A stretch of 64,000 nt of DNA from Saliniramus sp050485405 (lineage in GTDB: Bacteria; Pseudomonadota; Alphaproteobacteria; Rhizobiales; Beijerinckiaceae): contig JBJHBI010000011.1 of the NCBI GenBank assembly GCA_050485405.1, forward strand, positions 1-64,000, given 5' to 3'. Shown piece after piece: positions 60,890 to 64,000 of this stretch. Position 1 is the stretch's first letter; every line of letters begins with the position of its first letter. A program made the translations under genes and the position numbers. The notes below the pieces were generated by a model. That model saw nothing but the letters and a program-made list of their open reading frames with translations, was not told where the DNA came from and ran no database searches.

Positions 60890-61171
60890 TTACGATTCGA
60901 AGGGCGGCGGAGCGAGCCGCATCTGCGCCGCGACGATCGCCTGGGGATCGGTCTCCAGCTCTTCGGCGACGGCCAGGAGCAGCGGCTCGTAGCCTACCAC
61001 ATGATCGAGCACGGCCTCGAAGAATTGCGGCGTGGTGCTGGCTGCGCGAATCGAATCGGGGCGCAGGCCCGTGAGATCGAAGAAGCGTCCCAGACGTTCA
61101 TCATCTGCGGCGATGCGCCCGAAGACGGCTATGGCGGTCTCCCGGGCCTGATCCTGCGAGGGCAATTTCAT
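60890..61171 (-). CDS. DUF3572 domain protein
   Basis: This is a 93-residue small helical protein, MKLPSQDQARETAIAVFGRIAADDERLGRFFDLTG with LDHVVGYEPLLLAVAEE at its centre, matching DUF3572. Function is unknown; the gene is regularly found beside divK in Rhizobiales. The start at 61171 has GGAAAT upstream; an upstream ATG at 61195 is possible. It diverges from divK. Confidence 0.85.
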   Translation of the reverse strand: MKLPSQDQARETAIAVFGRIAADDERLGRFFDLTGLRPDSIRAASTTPQFFEAVLDHVVGYEPLLLAVAEELETDPQAIVAAQMRLAPPPFES

Positions 61172-61291
61172 GAGATTTCCGATTCGGTTTGCCATTCGTT
61201 CATGGGTGCCGATTTACTATGGTTTGCGGAACGGGAGAATGCCGGTCATCGGGCTTAACGGGGGCCGGCCGGCGAAAACGGGGATCCACCC

Positions 61292-61663
61292 ATGCGCAAG
61301 ACGGTGCTCATCGTCGAGGACAACGAGCTGAACATGAAGCTCTTCAACGATCTGCTCGAGGCTCACGGCTACGCCACCCTCAAGACCGCGAGCGGAATCG
61401 AGGCGATGGAGCTCGCCCGTACCCACCGGCCGGATCTGATCCTGATGGATATCCAGCTCCCCGAAGTGTCGGGGCTCGAGGTCACCAAGTGGCTCAAGGA
61501 GGACGAGGAGCTCAAATCCATCCCCGTCGTCGCCGTCACGGCCTTCGCCATGAAGGGCGACGAGGAGCGCATTCGCGAGGGAGGCTGCGAGGCCTACCTT
61601 TCCAAACCGATCTCCGTGGCCAAGTTCATCGAGACGGTCCGCACCTATGCGGATGCCGGCTGA
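61292..61663 (+). CDS. divK: Polar-localisation response regulator DivK
   Basis: This 123-residue single-domain receiver has VLIVEDNELNMKLFNDLLE, phospho-acceptor D53 in LILMDIQLPEVSG, and YLSKPISVAKF with the conserved Lys. DivK acts in the DivJ-PleC phosphorelay that controls asymmetric cell division and CtrA in alphaproteobacteria. Sequence identity in the EDNELNMKLFNDLLEAHGY region is very high. It is followed by pleD after 11 bp. Confidence 0.97.
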   Translation: MRKTVLIVEDNELNMKLFNDLLEAHGYATLKTASGIEAMELARTHRPDLILMDIQLPEVSGLEVTKWLKEDEELKSIPVVAVTAFAMKGDEERIREGGCEAYLSKPISVAKFIETVRTYADAG

Positions 61664-61674
61664 GAGGACAGGAC

Positions 61675-63051
61675 ATGACCGCCAGAGTACTCGTCGTCGA
61701 TGACATATTTCCCAACGTCAAGCTGCTGGAAGCCAAGCTGACCGCGGAATATTTCGACGTGGTGACGGCCATGAACGGCCCCGACGCGCTGAGCATCTGC
61801 GAGCAGGGCCTGTGCGACATCGTCCTGCTCGACGTGATGATGCCGGGCATGGACGGGTTCGAGGTCTGCCGGCGGCTGAAGAATTCTCCCCAGACGGCGC
61901 ATCTGCCGGTGGTGATGGTCACCGCGCTCGACCAGCCGAGCGACCGGCTCAAGGGCCTCGATGCCGGCGCCGACGATTTCCTGACGAAGCCCGTCGACGA
62001 CACCGCTTTGCTCGCGCGGGTGCGCTCGCTCGTACGGCTCAAGGCCGTGACGGACGAATTGCGCACGCGCGCGCTCGCCTCCCGGGAATACGGGCTGATC
62101 GGTGATCCGCTCATTCTCGCCACCGCCGAGAACGGGCTCGACGGCAATATTCTCCTGATCGACGACAGGGCGTCCTCCTACGAGCGCCTCGCCGGATCGC
62201 TCTCGCAATATCACAAGGTCACCGTCGAGACCGATGCGGCCCAGGCGCTCGCCCGCGCGGCCGAGGAGGAGTTCGACGTCGCCATCGTCAGCCTCGATCT
62301 CGTCGATGCCGACGGCTTGCGCGTGGGCTCGCAGCTGCGCTCGCTGGAGCGCACCCGCAACATCGCCGTCCTGATGCTGGCCGAGGCCGATGACCGCAAG
62401 CGTATCCTGCGCGGGCTGGAAATCGGCATGAACGATTTCCTCACCCGCCCGGTCGACCGCAACGAGCTGCTCGCGCGCGTGCGCAGCCAGACGCGGCGCA
62501 AACGCTTCTCCGACAAGCTGCGCGAGGCCGTGCAGGAATCGATGGAGATGGCGGTCACCGACGCCCTGACCGGGCTGCACAACCGCCGCTATCTCGACAC
62601 GCAATTCGCCGCTCTGTTCGACGAATCGCAGCGGCGCGGCAAGCATCTGTCCGTGCTCGTCATGGATATCGACAAGTTCAAGCCGATCAACGACACCTAT
62701 GGCCATGATGCCGGGGACGAGGTCCTGCGCGAATTCGCCAAGCGTGTGCGTTCGCAGACGCGCGGCATCGACATCGTCGCGCGGTTCGGTGGCGAGGAGG
62801 TCGTGGTGCTCGTGCCCGATACCGATCTCGACATCGCGCGGATCGTCGCCGAGCGGATCAGGGCGCATGTCGAGGGCGAGACTTTCGCCGTCCATCACGA
62901 AACGCGGCGCATTCCCGTCACCGTTTCGATCGGCGTCGCCTCGAGGCAGGCGCGCGACGCCACGCCGCAGGACATGCTCAAACGCGCCGATCTCGCGCTC
63001 TACCGCGCCAAGAACCAGGGCCGCAACCAGGTCGTGGCGGATGCGGCGTAG
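61675..63051 (+). CDS. pleD: Response regulator diguanylate cyclase PleD
   Basis: This 458-residue protein has two tandem receiver domains and a C-terminal GGDEF domain. The first receiver has D53 in IVLLDVMMPG and FLTKPVD; the second receiver (about 155-285) lacks a clear phospho-acceptor Asp (VAIVSLDLVDADG). The cyclase domain has DALTGLHNRRYLD, DIDKFKPINDTYGHDAGDEVL, RFGGEEVVVLVP at residues 370-381 (GGEEV at 372-376), and the RGID inhibitory site at 363-366. It makes c-di-GMP after phosphorylation at the cell pole. The motif has Val at the last position instead of Phe. GAGAGGACAGGAC precedes the start. Confidence 0.96.
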   Translation: MTARVLVVDDIFPNVKLLEAKLTAEYFDVVTAMNGPDALSICEQGLCDIVLLDVMMPGMDGFEVCRRLKNSPQTAHLPVVMVTALDQPSDRLKGLDAGADDFLTKPVDDTALLARVRSLVRLKAVTDELRTRALASREYGLIGDPLILATAENGLDGNILLIDDRASSYERLAGSLSQYHKVTVETDAAQALARAAEEEFDVAIVSLDLVDADGLRVGSQLRSLERTRNIAVLMLAEADDRKRILRGLEIGMNDFLTRPVDRNELLARVRSQTRRKRFSDKLREAVQESMEMAVTDALTGLHNRRYLDTQFAALFDESQRRGKHLSVLVMDIDKFKPINDTYGHDAGDEVLREFAKRVRSQTRGIDIVARFGGEEVVVLVPDTDLDIARIVAERIRAHVEGETFAVHHETRRIPVTVSIGVASRQARDATPQDMLKRADLALYRAKNQGRNQVVADAA

Positions 63052-63181
63052 AATACACAATTATTAAGTGTATATTTATATCTTAGCAATCAATTCTGCG
63101 TTATAATGACGCATTGGCGATTCGGTAGGGCCTTCCGCGTTTCCGCCCAGATCGCCGCTTTATCTGGCAGGGGGAATTTCG

Positions 63182-64000
63182 ATGACGAAGAAGACGATAG
63201 CGGCTTCGGCGCTGCTGATCGGCCTTGCGCCGGTCTCGGGCGCCTCCGACGACGCACCGACACCGAGTGCAATCGATTACGCGCTGTATTTCAATGCCGA
63301 TGTTCGTGACGCGCCCGATTGCGCGATGAGCGTCGTGGATGGCGAGATCGTCATCGATCCCGCGATCACGAACCCGTCCATGACCTGTCCGGACATGTTC
63401 TCGTGGAAGCTCTTCACCGAGGTCGTGTCGCAGGAATTTTGGAAGAACTGGGCCGCCGACCAGCAGACATGGCCGAGCGAGCCCTATGCGATGTGCCAGC
63501 CGGGCGACGACGCCACGACCTGTTGCGCACCGGATTCGCTGGAGAATCCCGGCTATGACGATGCCGAGAACCCGGCGCTGCATTGCCCTTATTTTCCGGG
63601 CGACCACCGCGCTGCCGGCACGACCCCGCCGCTGCCGCTGGCCCAGCCGCTCTCGAAAGCGCATGCGACCCGTTTCGACGACAATCTGCGCCGGGTCACG
63701 CCGCAGCAGATCGATGCGATCGATCCGGGGCGTATCATTCGCCAATCCATGGCGGAGTTCGTCTTCCGCAACAAGCCGATGTTCGATTACGTCTTCGAGC
63801 ACGATCTCTACAACGCCGACGGTCTCGCGAAGGTGTTTGCGGAGAATGCCCGCGTGATGCGCGAGAACGCGCCGTACCGCAGCGCCAATCCCGGCGGCGC
63901 GAGTGCGCGGATCGAATTTCCCGTCGACGCGGTGATGATCAAGAGCAACTGGATCAGCGCCGAGCGCGCCGCCGAGATCGGCATCGAGAACGACCCGGAC
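63182..64000 (+). CDS. Exported protein of unknown function, cut by window edge
   Basis: The frame is open from ATG 63182 (273 codons) to the end of the window. It begins MTKKTIAASALLIGLAPVSGA, a signal peptide, with AGGGGG upstream. The mature part has several cysteines (APDCAMS, MTCPD, AMCQPGD, TTCCAPD, LHCPY) and aromatic segments such as FSWKLFTEVVSQEFWKNWA, VFRNKPMFDYVFEHDLYNADG and IEFPVDAVMIKSNWI. I do not recognise the family. The upstream 130 bp are AT-rich and contain a perfect TATAAT (63102-63107) without a good -35. pleD ends at 63051 with only a weak ATACAC/GTGTAT hairpin. Confidence 0.75.
   Translation, partial: MTKKTIAASALLIGLAPVSGASDDAPTPSAIDYALYFNADVRDAPDCAMSVVDGEIVIDPAITNPSMTCPDMFSWKLFTEVVSQEFWKNWAADQQTWPSEPYAMCQPGDDATTCCAPDSLENPGYDDAENPALHCPYFPGDHRAAGTTPPLPLAQPLSKAHATRFDDNLRRVTPQQIDAIDPGRIIRQSMAEFVFRNKPMFDYVFEHDLYNADGLAKVFAENARVMRENAPYRSANPGGASARIEFPVDAVMIKSNWISAERAAEIGIENDPD

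Overview
This is a gene-dense, GC-rich chromosomal segment of an alphaproteobacterium, most likely of the order Hyphomicrobiales (Rhizobiales). The evidence is a divK-pleD pair, a nifS-like/sufBCDST iron-sulfur operon preceded by Irr-type iron boxes, a DUF3572 gene, an IalB-family exported protein, hspQ, and several genes resembling the Rhodopseudomonas pimeloyl-CoA pathway. A Salinarimonas/Saliniramus-like genus is possible but cannot be fixed from the sequence. I see no rRNA, tRNA, CRISPR array, prophage or intact insertion sequence. The accessory DNA is confined to intergenic palindromic repeats.

Layout. 1-5.8 kb: the 3' part of an AsmA-family gene with a long charged tail, then a Cache-domain chemoreceptor. 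5.8-13.5 kb: an alpha/beta hydrolase diverging from the suf operon (group I desulfurase, sufB, sufC, sufD, sufS, sufT), with two adjacent Irr-box-like palindromes in its promoter region. 13.5-15 kb: an enoyl-CoA hydratase and a hotdog thioesterase. 15-20 kb: rplM-rpsI, prfC, and an FtsH-type protease. 20-24.8 kb: a fasciclin protein, then an overlapping three-gene signalling unit (sulfite-oxidase-fold exported protein, histidine kinase, LuxR-type response regulator) and an SDR. 24.8-30.3 kb: glycolate oxidase glcDEF diverging from a LysR regulator. 30.3-33.8 kb: lipid A acyltransferase, ispH, thrB, rnhA.

33.8-42.4 kb is a beta-oxidation regulon. A thioesterase, an SDR and three acyl-CoA dehydrogenases (two resembling PimC/PimD) lie on the minus strand. 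A thiolase and a FadB-type bifunctional enzyme lie on the plus strand. They share a 311-bp divergent promoter region that carries a PsrA-like palindrome. 42.4-47 kb: a beta-CASP metallo-hydrolase, PEP synthase and a small receiver-like protein. 47-56.7 kb: a degenerate ANL-fold protein, a YejA-type binding protein, an IalB protein, hspQ, an AEC transporter, a CaiB/BaiF CoA-transferase, a UbiH-family hydroxylase, an XRE-cupin regulator and a VOC protein.

56.7-58.3 kb is the most unusual stretch. It holds inverted REP-like modules, a roughly 240-nt region with many nested and competing complementary segments ending at the ribosome binding site of a small membrane protein gene, and three and a bit tandem ~222-bp repeats. 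These are followed by a CueR/HmrR-type copper operator in front of two His/Met-rich exported proteins. The window closes with a zinc-ribbon DinB, DUF3572, divK, pleD and the 5' part of an unrecognised exported protein.
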